Below are positions 1 to 7,822 of a stretch of DNA of 50,073 nucleotides, in pieces. This DNA is from Pseudonocardia sp. TRM90224 (lineage in GTDB: Bacteria; Actinomycetota; Actinomycetes; Mycobacteriales; Pseudonocardiaceae). The stretch is taken from NCBI RefSeq assembly GCF_021245725.1, contig NZ_JAJGSX010000054.1, positions 1 to 50,073 of the forward strand, written 5' to 3'. Numbering within the stretch: position 1 is the first letter of the stretch; each line of letters begins with the position of its first letter. The notes under the pieces are model-generated. The model was not told where the DNA came from. It saw only the letters and a program-made list of their open reading frames with translations, and searched no databases. Position numbers and translations under genes: made by a program.

Positions 1-103
1 CTCATCACGGCATCATGACCACACACTGACCCGCACGGTGTCGAGCACGAACTCCACCACTCAGCGGGACGTGACCCGCCGAAGTGGGCACCGCTCCTCA
101 GTT

Positions 104-143
104 GCGGGTGCTGACGGCTGCCGCGACAGCCACCAGCACCCGC
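104..143. terminator. Nested GC-rich hairpin 3' of murA
   Basis: Outer arms GCGGGTGCTG (104-113) and CAGCACCCGC (134-143) are perfectly complementary and enclose an inner GGCTG/CAGCC pair. There is no T-tract, as is usual for actinobacterial intrinsic-type terminators. It lies about 325 bp beyond the murA stop, so a role as the murA terminator is only possible. Confidence 0.4.
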
Positions 144-161
144 AAGTCGGCCAGCACCGGT

Positions 162-217
162 GAACGAACGGCACTTTCGTCCACACCTATTGGACGAAAG
201 TGCCCCCCCGTTCGTTC
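162..217. repeat. Imperfect long inverted repeat with GAAAGTG core
   Basis: The left arm (162-183) pairs with the right arm (191-203 plus 208-217), with a 7-nt loop and a short C-run bulge in the right arm. The arms contain CACTTTC/GAAAGTG, the same heptamer that forms the core of the other intergenic palindromes in this window, so it may be a diverged member of that family. Confidence 0.55.
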
Positions 218-280
218 GAACCAGGCGGGCTGCTGGGCCTGCCAGCTCGCCGCAGGCCGCTGTGTGCGATGTGCGCGGAG

Positions 281-333
281 GTCAGGAAAACCACTTTCAT
301 GCAATGCCGTTGCAGGAAAGTGGCTTTCCTGAC
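281..333. repeat. Paired GAAAG-TGG-CTTTC palindromes in inverted orientation
   Basis: Two copies of the CAGGAAAG-NNN-CTTTCCTG palindrome stand head to head. The first has a CCA centre, the second TGG, so the whole unit also folds as one long hairpin: arms of about 24 nt with two mismatches (281-304 against 310-333) and a 5-nt loop. This doublet arrangement is like REPIN elements; see the finding on the family. Confidence 0.7.
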
Positions 334-401
334 CCCTGGCGTGTGGGTGGACGACCTGGGCTGCGCGTTTGCCGCTCTCAAGCATCAGGGGGACGTGCGG
401 T

Positions 402-424
402 GCCAGGAAAGTGGCTTTCCTGGC
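402..424. repeat. Single GAAAG-TGG-CTTTC palindrome
   Basis: A perfect palindrome with arms GCCAGGAAAG and CTTTCCTGGC around a TGG centre, 44 bp from the murA stop on the opposite strand. It is a single copy of the element that appears as doublets at 281-333, 15408-15462 and elsewhere. It could also terminate the murA transcript. Confidence 0.7.
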
Positions 425-467
425 GCTCCCCGGGGCTGCGGCGCGCGGCTCAGGTTGGTGGGAGCGT

Positions 468-1742
468 TCAGCGGTCCGGGTCGGCCGTCACGCGTGCGAT
501 GGTGGCGCCGAGGCCGCTGAGGTTCTCGACGAAGCGGGGGTAGCCGCGGTCGATGTGCTCGATGTCCCAGACCTCGGTCTCGCCGTCGGCGCAGAGCGCG
601 GCGAGGACGAGCCCGGCGCCCGCGCGGATGTCGCTCGCCCAGACCGGGGCGCTCGACAGCTGCGGCACGCCCCGGACCACGGCGTGGTGGCCGTCGGTGC
701 GGGCGTCGGCGCCGAGGCGCACCATCTCGTCGACGAACCGGAAGCGCGATTCGAACACGTTCTCGGTGATCATCGAGGTGCCGTCGGCGACGGCGGAGAG
801 CGCGATCGCCATCGGCTGCAGGTCGGTGGCGAAGCCCGGGTAGGGCAGCGTGACGAAGTCGACGGCGGTGGGCCGGCCCTCCATCGTGACGGTGAACTCG
901 TCCTCGCCGATGTCGGTCCGTGCACCCGCGCTGCGCAGCTTGTCGAGCACGAGGTCGATGTGGTGCGGGTCGACCCCGCGGACGGTCACCTCGCCGCGGG
1001 TCATCGCCGCGGCGAACGCCCAGGTTGCGCCGACGATCCGGTCGCCGATCACGCGATGGGTGGTCGGGGAGAGCCCGGTGACGCCGTGCACGGTGAGCGT
1101 CGAGGTGCCGACACCCTCGATCTTGGCGCCCATGTGCGACAGCATCGTGCACAGGTCGACGATCTCCGGCTCACGCGCGGCGTTGTCGATCACCGTGGTG
1201 CCCTCGGCCAGCACCGCGGCCATCAGGATGTTCTCGGTGGCGCCGACGCTGGGGAAGTCGAGCCAGATCTGCGCGCCGCGCAGCTCCTCGACGCTCGCGA
1301 CGACCCTGCCGTGCTCGATCTCCGTGGTCGCGCCCAGCTTGCGCAGCCCCGCCTGGTGCATGTCGAGCGGCCGCGAGCCGATCGCGTCGCCGCCGGGGAG
1401 CGGGACGACCGCGTGCCGGCAGCGGGCCACCAGCGGCCCGAGCACGCACACCGAGGCGCGCAGCTTCGACACCGAGCGGTAGTCGGCCTGTGAACCTGGC
1501 TCGGCGGGCACGTCGATCGTCACGGTGTCGCGCTCGACCTCGACCGTGCAGCCGAGGCTGCGCAGCACGTCGGCCATCAGCGGTACGTCGAGGATCTCGG
1601 GGCAGTTCGTGATCGTCGTCGTGCCCTCTGCCAGCAAGGACGCGGCCATCAGCTTCAGGACGCTGTTCTTCGCGCCGACGACGTCGACGGCGCCCACGAG
1701 CCGGGCGCCGCCGCTCACCGAAAAATGCTCTGCCACGGACAC
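468..1742 (-). CDS. murA: UDP-N-acetylglucosamine 1-carboxyvinyltransferase (MurA)
   Basis: First committed step of peptidoglycan synthesis in the cytosol: transfer of enolpyruvate from PEP to UDP-GlcNAc. 424 residues, normal for the family, with the early conserved VGAKNSVLK segment (about 22-30) and the EPSP-synthase-like fold signature GGDAIGSRPLDMH. The residue that is the catalytic Cys115 in E. coli is Asp119 here, as in mycobacteria; in characterised enzymes that change gives insensitivity to fosfomycin. The GTG start at 1742 has a GAGGGG ribosome site 9 nt upstream; GTG at 1736 is an alternative. Next to a PduO-type adenosyltransferase and downstream of the atp operon, as in Mycobacterium (Rv1315 region), with a kinase gene inserted between. 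Confidence 0.96.
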   Translation of the reverse strand: MSVAEHFSVSGGARLVGAVDVVGAKNSVLKLMAASLLAEGTTTITNCPEILDVPLMADVLRSLGCTVEVERDTVTIDVPAEPGSQADYRSVSKLRASVCVLGPLVARCRHAVVPLPGGDAIGSRPLDMHQAGLRKLGATTEIEHGRVVASVEELRGAQIWLDFPSVGATENILMAAVLAEGTTVIDNAAREPEIVDLCTMLSHMGAKIEGVGTSTLTVHGVTGLSPTTHRVIGDRIVGATWAFAAAMTRGEVTVRGVDPHHIDLVLDKLRSAGARTDIGEDEFTVTMEGRPTAVDFVTLPYPGFATDLQPMAIALSAVADGTSMITENVFESRFRFVDEMVRLGADARTDGHHAVVRGVPQLSSAPVWASDIRAGAGLVLAALCADGETEVWDIEHIDRGYPRFVENLSGLGATIARVTADPDR

Positions 1743-1799
1743 CGACGCTATCCCCTCACCGTCGTGTCACCGCACCCGCCCCAGGAGCGCCTGGAACGC

Positions 1800-3830
1800 T
1801 CAAGCGGGCGGCGGGAGCTTCCCGACGGCGGCGGACGCGAGTGTGGCCGCCGCCCCGCAGAGCTCCGCGTCGGGCAGCGACCGGTAGACGAACACCTGCA
1901 CCGCCTCGATCCGCGGCGCCCCGCTCGGCCCGGCGAACGTGCGCTGCCCGAACTGCGCGAAGCAGTCGCTGCCCGCCGTCAGCTGGGTGGTGCCCGGACG
2001 GCCGGCGAAGTCGGTGCCGCGGCCGTCCTCCGGGGTCAACGGCGCCCGCCAGGCGAAGGCGAGCCGGACGTAGGCGCCCGTTCCAGACGCCCATTCGCAC
2101 GACCAGGAGCCGAACCCGGGGCGTCCGGTGACGTCGATGCCCGGGACGGCAGCGAGCTCCTCAGGCGTGATCAGCGCGCAGGCGTCGATGCCGGCGAGCA
2201 CGCTGCCGTCGGTGAGCGAGCGCGGGCGGGGTGTGATGCCGTGCGCGGTCAGCGCCGCGACGATTGCGCGCGCACCCGTATCTGCGACGGCGCAGGAGAC
2301 GGCGGAGTCGGTGCCCCTCCCGGTGGTCGTGAAGAGCGCCACATTGCCGTCGGGCAGCAGCACCCGCCGGGCGCAGCGCGGGCCGACCGGCGCGAACCGG
2401 GCCACCGTGAACGGGCCGACCTGCTCGGGTGCGCCCTCGAACTCCTGGGAGGCCTGCGCGGTCTGGGCCGCCGACTGGAACTCCACCGAGACGGCGAGCG
2501 GCAGCCCGTCCGGAGGGGTCACCATCGCGCGGCAGGCCGCGAACGGGACCGCGCCGTCGTCCAGCGTTACCGCGCCGTGCGCACCGAGCGCGGCCGGGTC
2601 GAGCAACGAGCAGGGATCCGCGACCCGCGGGTCCGGGATCGTGATCGGCCCGGCCGCCTCCGGCTCACTCGCCCCCGGCGTCGGTTCCGGCGCCGTCGCC
2701 GGCGTCGGCTCCCCCGGCCCACCGCCACCCGTCGTCAACGCCAGCACCAGCGCGAGCACCGCCAGCACGGCAACACCGGCGATGACGAGACGCTTCACGT
2801 GGTTGGGCTTCGGGGTGGCCGCGAACGCCGTCTCGAAGTCGGTCGGCGGCGCCGGCTTCTGTTCGAAGAACAGCGTCGGGTCGCGCTGAACTGTGCCCAA
2901 CTGAACAGCGGTGCCTGGATGAACAGCGGCGGGTCGGACGGGCTGCGGTCCCGTGGCGTTGATCGACGGGCGGCGTCGGACGGTCGAGAGCGCGTTCAGC
3001 GTGCGTTGCGCCTCCGCCGCGGTCGGCCGCACGCTCGGGTCGTCCGACACCAGGTCGCGCAGCACACCGGTGAGCGGGCCCGCCCGTTCCGGCGCCGGCG
3101 CGCCACCCCGGCCGACCCGCGTGAGCAGCGCAAGGACGTTGCCCTGGTCGCCGCCGAACGGCGGGTGCCCCTCGACCGCGGCGTAGAGGGTCGCGCCGAG
3201 CGAGTACATGTCGGTCCGCGGGCCGGTGCCCTCGCCACGCGCGGCCTCCGGCGCGAAGTACGCCGGGGTGCCGCTGAGGATGTCCGCGGCGGTGATGTCG
3301 GGCGACTGCGCGGCCCGTGAGATCCCGAAGTCGGTGAGCTTCGCCGTCGTCCAGTCGAGCGGGTTCTGGCTCGCACCCGCGATGAGGACGTTGTCCGGCT
3401 TCACGTCGCGGTGCACCACCCCCGCGGCGTGCGCGGCCGACAGGCCCGCCGCGATCTGCGCACCGATGGCGGCGACCTCACCGGGCGGCAGCGTGCCGTG
3501 CTCGCGCAGGATCGCGCCGAGGCTGCGCGATGGGACGTACTCGAGGATCAGCCACGGCTCGCCGCTGTCGATCACGATGTCGAAGATCGTCACGACGTTC
3601 GGGTGGTGCAGTGCGGCGGCGATCCGGGCCTCGCGCATCGTCCGCTCGCGGGCCCGCGCGGCATCGGCGGCCGGTAGCGAACCGAGGCGCACCCGCTTGA
3701 TCGCAACCTCGCGACCGAGCACCTCGTCGGCGGCCCGCCACACCGCGCCCATGCCACCCTCGCCCAGCACGTCGTAGAGCCGATAGCGACCCCCGACGAG
3801 GGTGCCGGAGTCACCCGGCGCGTCCGGCAT
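1800..3830 (-). CDS. Receptor-type Ser/Thr protein kinase with a two-module extracellular region
   Basis: 676 residues. A cytosolic Hanks-type kinase domain occupies about 10-275: glycine loop GEGGMG (23-28), Lys45 in VAIKRV, HRDVKPDN catalytic loop, DFG and an APE-like FAPEA. A Pro/Gln-rich juxtamembrane stretch leads to one membrane helix (about 358-385) and then about 290 extracellular residues. These contain two Cys-bearing modules starting DPCSLLDPAALG and DACALITPEELA, the wording of DUF3558-type secreted/lipoprotein domains (inference from motif only). The start at 3830 follows an AAGGGAG ribosome site, and a TATTCT -10-like box lies at 3857-3862. It sits beside murA, so a link to envelope control is plausible; the ligand and substrates are unknown. 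Confidence 0.9.
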   Translation of the reverse strand: MPDAPGDSGTLVGGRYRLYDVLGEGGMGAVWRAADEVLGREVAIKRVRLGSLPAADAARARERTMREARIAAALHHPNVVTIFDIVIDSGEPWLILEYVPSRSLGAILREHGTLPPGEVAAIGAQIAAGLSAAHAAGVVHRDVKPDNVLIAGASQNPLDWTTAKLTDFGISRAAQSPDITAADILSGTPAYFAPEAARGEGTGPRTDMYSLGATLYAAVEGHPPFGGDQGNVLALLTRVGRGGAPAPERAGPLTGVLRDLVSDDPSVRPTAAEAQRTLNALSTVRRRPSINATGPQPVRPAAVHPGTAVQLGTVQRDPTLFFEQKPAPPTDFETAFAATPKPNHVKRLVIAGVAVLAVLALVLALTTGGGGPGEPTPATAPEPTPGASEPEAAGPITIPDPRVADPCSLLDPAALGAHGAVTLDDGAVPFAACRAMVTPPDGLPLAVSVEFQSAAQTAQASQEFEGAPEQVGPFTVARFAPVGPRCARRVLLPDGNVALFTTTGRGTDSAVSCAVADTGARAIVAALTAHGITPRPRSLTDGSVLAGIDACALITPEELAAVPGIDVTGRPGFGSWSCEWASGTGAYVRLAFAWRAPLTPEDGRGTDFAGRPGTTQLTAGSDCFAQFGQRTFAGPSGAPRIEAVQVFVYRSLPDAELCGAAATLASAAVGKLPPPA

Positions 3831-3897
3831 GAACGTCTCCCTTGTAGTTGCTCCGGAGAATAGATCAGCCGTTCGGGTGATCGCCGACCCCCCGGCA

Positions 3898-3909
3898 TAG
3901 TCTCGGCAC
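3898..3909 (+). promoter_or_regulatory. Leaderless-type promoter of the cobalamin adenosyltransferase gene
   Basis: TAGTCT (3898-3903) is a TANNNT -10 box exactly 6 nt before the ATG at 3910, so transcription would begin at the start codon. No Shine-Dalgarno sequence is present. The -35 region is not recognisable. Confidence 0.5.
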
Positions 3910-4482
3910 ATGGCCGTGCACCTGACCAGGATCTACACGAAGACCGGCGACGACGGCACGACGGCGCTCGGCGACTTCAGCCGCGTCCGCAAGACCGACG
4001 TGCGGCTCGCGGCCTACGCCGACACCGATGAGGCCAACGCGGCCCTCGGTGTCGCCGTCACCGTGGGCGGGCTCGCCGAGGCGCTGCTGGTGCCGTTGCG
4101 GCAGGTCCAGAACGACCTCTTCGACGTCGGCGCCGATCTCTGCGCGCCGATCGTTCCCGACCCGAAGTACCCGCCGCTGCGCGTCACGGAGGAGTACGTG
4201 ACCCGCCTCGAGGGCTGGTGCGACGAGTTCAACGAGGACCTGCCGAAGCTGGCCTCGTTCATCCTGCCCGGCGGCACACCCGGCGCGGCGTACCTGCACG
4301 TGGCCCGCACAGTCACCCGGCGGGCGGAACGCTCGGTGTGGGCACTGCTGGAGGTCGACGCCGAGCGCACCAACCCGCTGACGGCGAAGTACCTGAACCG
4401 CCTCTCGGACCTGCTGTTCATCCTCGGCCGCGCCGCCAACCCCGACGGCGATGTGCTCTGGCAGCCCGGCGGCGCCACCTGA
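3910..4482 (+). CDS. PduO-type ATP:cob(I)alamin adenosyltransferase
   Basis: Converts cob(I)alamin and ATP to adenosylcobalamin. 190 residues. The N-terminal TKTGDDGTT loop and the C-terminal TRRAERSVW helix are the ATP-binding signatures of the PduO family. The order next to murA and the atp operon matches mycobacteria (Rv1314c). It is transcribed divergently from the kinase gene and convergently with the DUF2550 gene; a large palindrome fills the convergent gap. No cobalamin riboswitch is visible upstream: the ATG directly follows a TANNNT box. Confidence 0.94.
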   Translation: MAVHLTRIYTKTGDDGTTALGDFSRVRKTDVRLAAYADTDEANAALGVAVTVGGLAEALLVPLRQVQNDLFDVGADLCAPIVPDPKYPPLRVTEEYVTRLEGWCDEFNEDLPKLASFILPGGTPGAAYLHVARTVTRRAERSVWALLEVDAERTNPLTAKYLNRLSDLLFILGRAANPDGDVLWQPGGAT

Positions 4483-4484
4483 CC

Positions 4485-4555
4485 GAACTTCCCCACCGTT
4501 TTGTGCACTTGCGCGCCTTCTGGGCGCGCAAGTAGACAAAACGGTGGGGAAGTTC
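4485..4555. terminator. 33-bp-arm palindrome between convergent genes, likely bidirectional terminator
   Basis: Arms 4485-4517 and 4523-4555 pair over 33 bp with two adjacent mismatches and a 5-nt loop (TTCTG). The arms start GAACTTCCCCACCGTTTTGT. It begins 2 nt after the adenosyltransferase stop and ends 4 nt before the DUF2550 stop, which fits a shared terminator. The length is unusual for a terminator and resembles a small mobile palindrome, though no target duplication is evident. Confidence 0.75.
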
Positions 4556-4559
4556 GTGG

Positions 4560-5024
4560 CTAGGAGGCCTGGCGGTAGCCCGTGGTCCGGCCCGGTGGGG
4601 CCGATTCGAGCCACGACAGGAAGCCGGTGAGCACGCCGGGCGCCATGGCGAGCTCGACGTCGACGCCCCGGCCGCGGCAGTACAGCACCGAGGCCGCGGG
4701 CGGCAGCGCGTAGGCCTCCGCCGCGACGGGCTGGCGGCGGTCGACGATCTCCAGCGTGGTCCGGTCGACCACCACCGTCGGGCCCGGCCGGAACGACGTC
4801 AGACGGAACCAGGCCAGCTGGTCGCCGCGGTACCGGCCGACCCCGAAGTGCCAGCCGGCGGCGGCGTCGCGCGAGGTGAGCCTGGATGTGGCAACGGGGC
4901 GGCGGCGCAGACACACGTCCACACCACCGCCCCGCATCAGCCGTACCCGCCGGATGGCGAGATAGCCGAGACACAGGCAGGCGAGCAGCAGCAGGATGCT
5001 GACGACGAGGGTCGTTGCTCCCAC
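4560..5024 (-). CDS. DUF2550 family membrane-anchored protein
   Basis: 154 residues: one N-terminal membrane helix (about 4-25), then a basic segment and a compact C-terminal domain with GWHFGVGRYRGDQLAWFR typical of DUF2550. The family sits directly after atpC in many actinobacteria (Rv1312 in M. tuberculosis), as here, and starts 10 nt after the atpC stop, so it is probably co-transcribed with the ATP synthase. Its function is unknown. Confidence 0.85.
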   Translation of the reverse strand: MGATTLVVSILLLLACLCLGYLAIRRVRLMRGGGVDVCLRRRPVATSRLTSRDAAAGWHFGVGRYRGDQLAWFRLTSFRPGPTVVVDRTTLEIVDRRQPVAAEAYALPPAASVLYCRGRGVDVELAMAPGVLTGFLSWLESAPPGRTTGYRQAS

Positions 5025-5034
5025 CGCTGTCCAG

Positions 5035-5418
5035 CTACTCCGCGGCGCCCGCGGCCCTCAGCCGGGCGTTCGCCCTGGCCGCGGCCGCCGCACCAGCCGG
5101 CTCTGAGGTGTCGGCCTTGTCGAGCGCCGAACGGGCCCTCGACACGTCGATCTCGTCGGACACCTCGGCGTACTCGGCCAGCACCGTGACCGTCTCCGGC
5201 GTTATCGAGAGGAACCCGCCGTGCACGGCCAGCGTCGTGGACGTCCCGTCGGTGCCGTCGATCCGCACGACACCGGCCTCCTCCAGCTGTGCGAGCGTCG
5301 ACTCGTGCCCCGGGAGTACACCGATCTCGCCGACCGTGGTGCGGGCGAGCACGAAGCTGGCCGAGCCCGACCAGATCCGCCGCTCGACCGCGACCAGTTC
5401 GACCGTCATCTCTGCCAA
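5035..5418 (-). CDS. atpC: F1Fo ATP synthase epsilon subunit
   Basis: 127 residues. N-terminal beta-sandwich (VELVAVERRIWSGSASFV..., GEIGVLPGHEST) followed by the C-terminal helical hairpin. Part of the central stalk of F1 and brake on ATP hydrolysis. Last atp gene of the operon, 3 nt after atpD. Confidence 0.95.
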   Translation of the reverse strand: MAEMTVELVAVERRIWSGSASFVLARTTVGEIGVLPGHESTLAQLEEAGVVRIDGTDGTSTTLAVHGGFLSITPETVTVLAEYAEVSDEIDVSRARSALDKADTSEPAGAAAAARANARLRAAGAAE

Positions 5419-5421
5419 GGG

Positions 5422-6849
5422 TCAGCCCTCGAGCTTCTTGCGGTTCTTCTCGAGGTCCTCGAGACCACCGCAGAGGAAGAAGGCCTGCTCGGGGACGTCG
5501 TCGAACTCACCCTTGGCGATCTTGTCGAACGACTCGAGGGTCTCCTTCAACGGCACCGTCGAGCCCGGCTGCCCGGTGAACTGCTCGGCGACCAGCAGGT
5601 TCTGCGAGAGGAACCGCTCGATGCGCCGCGCGCGGCCCACCAGCTGGCGGTCCTCCTCGGAGAGCTCGTCGATGCCGAGGATCGCGATGATGTCCTGCAG
5701 GTCGTTGTACTTCTGCAGGATCCGCTTGACCTCGTTCGCGACGCGGAAGTGCTCGTCGCCGATGAACTGCGGGTCGAGGATCCGGGAGGTCGACGTGAGC
5801 GGGTCGACCGCCGGGTAGATCCCCTTCTGGGAGATCGGCCGCGAGAGCTCGGTGGTGGCGTCGAGGTGCGCGAACGTCGTGGCCGGCGCCGGGTCGGTGT
5901 AGTCGTCGGCGGGCACGTAGATCGCCTGCATCGAGGTGATCGAGCGACCGCGCGTCGAGGTGATCCGCTCCTGCAGCACGCCCATCTCGTCGGCGAGCGT
6001 CGGCTGGTAACCGACCGCCGAGGGCATGCGGCCCAGCAGCGTGGAGACCTCGGAACCGGCCTGCGTGAACCGGAAGATGTTGTCGATGAACAGCAGGACG
6101 TCCTGGTCCTGCTCGTCGCGGAAGTACTCCGCCATCGTCAGCGCCGAGAGCGCGACGCGCATACGCGTGCCGGGCGGCTCGTCCATCTGGCCGAACACGA
6201 GCGCGGTGTTCGCGATGACGCCGCTCTCGGTCATCTCCGTGATGAGGTCGTTGCCCTCACGGGTGCGCTCACCGACCCCGGCGAACACCGAGGTGCCACC
6301 GAAGTTCAGCGCGACACGCTGGATCATCTCCTGGATCAGCACCGTCTTACCGACGCCGGCACCACCGAACAGGCCGATCTTGCCGCCGACCACGTACGGG
6401 GTGAGCAGGTCGATGACCTTGATGCCGGTCTCCAGCATCTCGGTCTTGCCCTCGAGCTGGTCGAAGTTCGGCGCCTTGCGGTGGATGCCCCACAGCTCGC
6501 CGGTGATCTCCAGGTCGGGCTTGTCGATGCACTCGCCGAGCGCGTTGAACACGTGCCCCTTGACCTGGTCGCCGACCGGGACGGAGATCGGGCGGCCGAG
6601 GCTCGTGACCTCCTGGCCGCGGACCAGACCGTCGGTCGGCTGCATCGAGATGGTGCGGACCAGGTTGTCGCCGAGGTGCTGGGCGATCTCCAGGGTCAGC
6701 GTCTTGGCGAGCTCACCGAGCTCGACCTTGACGGTCAGCGCTGTGTAGAGCTCCGGCACGGATCCGCGCGGGAACTCGACGTCGACGACCGGGCCGGTGA
6801 CCCGGACGACCCGACCTGTTGTGGTGCCGGTATCGGCGGTGGCGGTCAT
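5422..6849 (-). CDS. atpD: F1Fo ATP synthase beta subunit
   Basis: 475 residues, the catalytic subunit of F1. Walker A GGAGVGKT, the GERTREGND catalytic segment, LLFIDNIFRFTQAG around the Walker B region, and the DELSEED lever motif (here DELSEEDRQ) are all present. The ATG overlaps the atpG stop (TGATG), indicating translational coupling. Confidence 0.98.
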   Translation of the reverse strand: MTATADTGTTTGRVVRVTGPVVDVEFPRGSVPELYTALTVKVELGELAKTLTLEIAQHLGDNLVRTISMQPTDGLVRGQEVTSLGRPISVPVGDQVKGHVFNALGECIDKPDLEITGELWGIHRKAPNFDQLEGKTEMLETGIKVIDLLTPYVVGGKIGLFGGAGVGKTVLIQEMIQRVALNFGGTSVFAGVGERTREGNDLITEMTESGVIANTALVFGQMDEPPGTRMRVALSALTMAEYFRDEQDQDVLLFIDNIFRFTQAGSEVSTLLGRMPSAVGYQPTLADEMGVLQERITSTRGRSITSMQAIYVPADDYTDPAPATTFAHLDATTELSRPISQKGIYPAVDPLTSTSRILDPQFIGDEHFRVANEVKRILQKYNDLQDIIAILGIDELSEEDRQLVGRARRIERFLSQNLLVAEQFTGQPGSTVPLKETLESFDKIAKGEFDDVPEQAFFLCGGLEDLEKNRKKLEG

Positions 6850-7811
6850 CAGTTCTCACTCCCTGCGCTGACGAGAGCGTCGGCGCCACCGACGATCTCA
6901 CTGATCTCCTGAGTGATCTGAGCCTGACGAGCCTGGTTGGCTTCCAGTGTCAGGGTACGGATCAGCTCGTTGGCGTTGTCGGTCGCGGCCTTCATCGCAC
7001 GCTGGCGGGCCGCCGATTCCGAGGCGGCCGACTCCAGCAGCGCCGCGAACAGGCGCGCCCCGATGTACTTGGGCAGCAGCGCGTCGAACAGCGAGTCCGG
7101 GCTCGGCTCGAACGCGTAGAGCGGCCGCACCTCGTTCGCGTGCTCGGCGGCCTGCTCGCGCCGCTCCTCGATCTCGCCGCCGGGCGTACCGACGGTGTCG
7201 GCCTCGTACTCGACCTCGAGCGGTGCCATCCGCCGTGCCTGCGGCGTCTGGGTCACCATGTTCTTGAAGGTCGTGTAGACGAGGTGGAGCTCGTCCACCC
7301 CGTTGCCGCCGTCGGCGGTGCCCTCCATGAACGCGTTGACGAGCGTGCGGGTCGCCTCCGCGGCGTCGGCGTACCGCGGCTGCTCGGAGAAGCCGGTCCA
7401 GCTCTCCTCGACCTTCCGCCTGCGGAACCGGTAGTAGCCGACGCCCTTGCGGCCGATCACGTAGAGCACGGGCTCCTTGCCCTGCTCACGCAGCAGCTGC
7501 TGGAGCTGCTCGGCCTCCTTGAGGACGTTCGCGTTGTAGCCGCCGCACTGCCCGCGGTCGCTCGTGACGACCAGCACCGCGGCGCGCTTCGGCTCCGCGC
7601 GCTCCACGAGCAGGGGGTGGTCCAGCGCCGAGTTGTTCGCCAGCTCGGTGAGGACCGCCGTGATCTGCTCGGCGTAGGGCCTCGACTCGTCCACCCGCGC
7701 GCGGGCCTTCGCGATCCGCGAGGTCGCGATCAGCTCCATCGCGCGGGTGATCTTCTTGATGGACTGCGTCGACTTGATCCGTCGCCGCAGCACCCGGATC
7801 TGTGCCGCCAT
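6849..7811 (-). CDS. atpG: F1Fo ATP synthase gamma subunit
   Basis: 320 residues. N-terminal helix RVLRRRIKSTQSIKKITRAM and a C-terminal helix with ELIRTLTLEANQARQAQIT form the rotor coiled coil; the central Rossmann-like part has VTSDRGQCGGYN. It couples rotation of the c-ring to the catalytic sites. It lies 11 nt after atpA, with 1-nt overlap to atpD. Confidence 0.97.
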   Translation of the reverse strand: MAAQIRVLRRRIKSTQSIKKITRAMELIATSRIAKARARVDESRPYAEQITAVLTELANNSALDHPLLVERAEPKRAAVLVVTSDRGQCGGYNANVLKEAEQLQQLLREQGKEPVLYVIGRKGVGYYRFRRRKVEESWTGFSEQPRYADAAEATRTLVNAFMEGTADGGNGVDELHLVYTTFKNMVTQTPQARRMAPLEVEYEADTVGTPGGEIEERREQAAEHANEVRPLYAFEPSPDSLFDALLPKYIGARLFAALLESAASESAARQRAMKAATDNANELIRTLTLEANQARQAQITQEISEIVGGADALVSAGSEN

Positions 7812-7822
7812 CGGTTATCCCG

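Larger units (their letters stand above)
1..467. other. Gene-free segment with several palindromes, downstream of murA
   Basis: No reading frame here looks like a protein: the possible frames overlap one another on both strands and consist of low-complexity Arg/Pro/Ala-type translations. What the stretch does hold is a succession of inverted repeats (104-143, 162-217, 281-333, 402-424), described separately. It lies at the 3' side of minus-strand murA, so any of the hairpins could act in transcript termination or 3'-end stabilisation. The first 100 bases may belong to the edge of a neighbouring gene, but no frame is convincing. Confidence 0.6.

Noticed and set aside
3850..3910. Cobalamin riboswitch upstream of the adenosyltransferase gene
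   Set aside because: Only 79 nt separate the two divergent starts and no B12-box is present; the gene appears leaderless.
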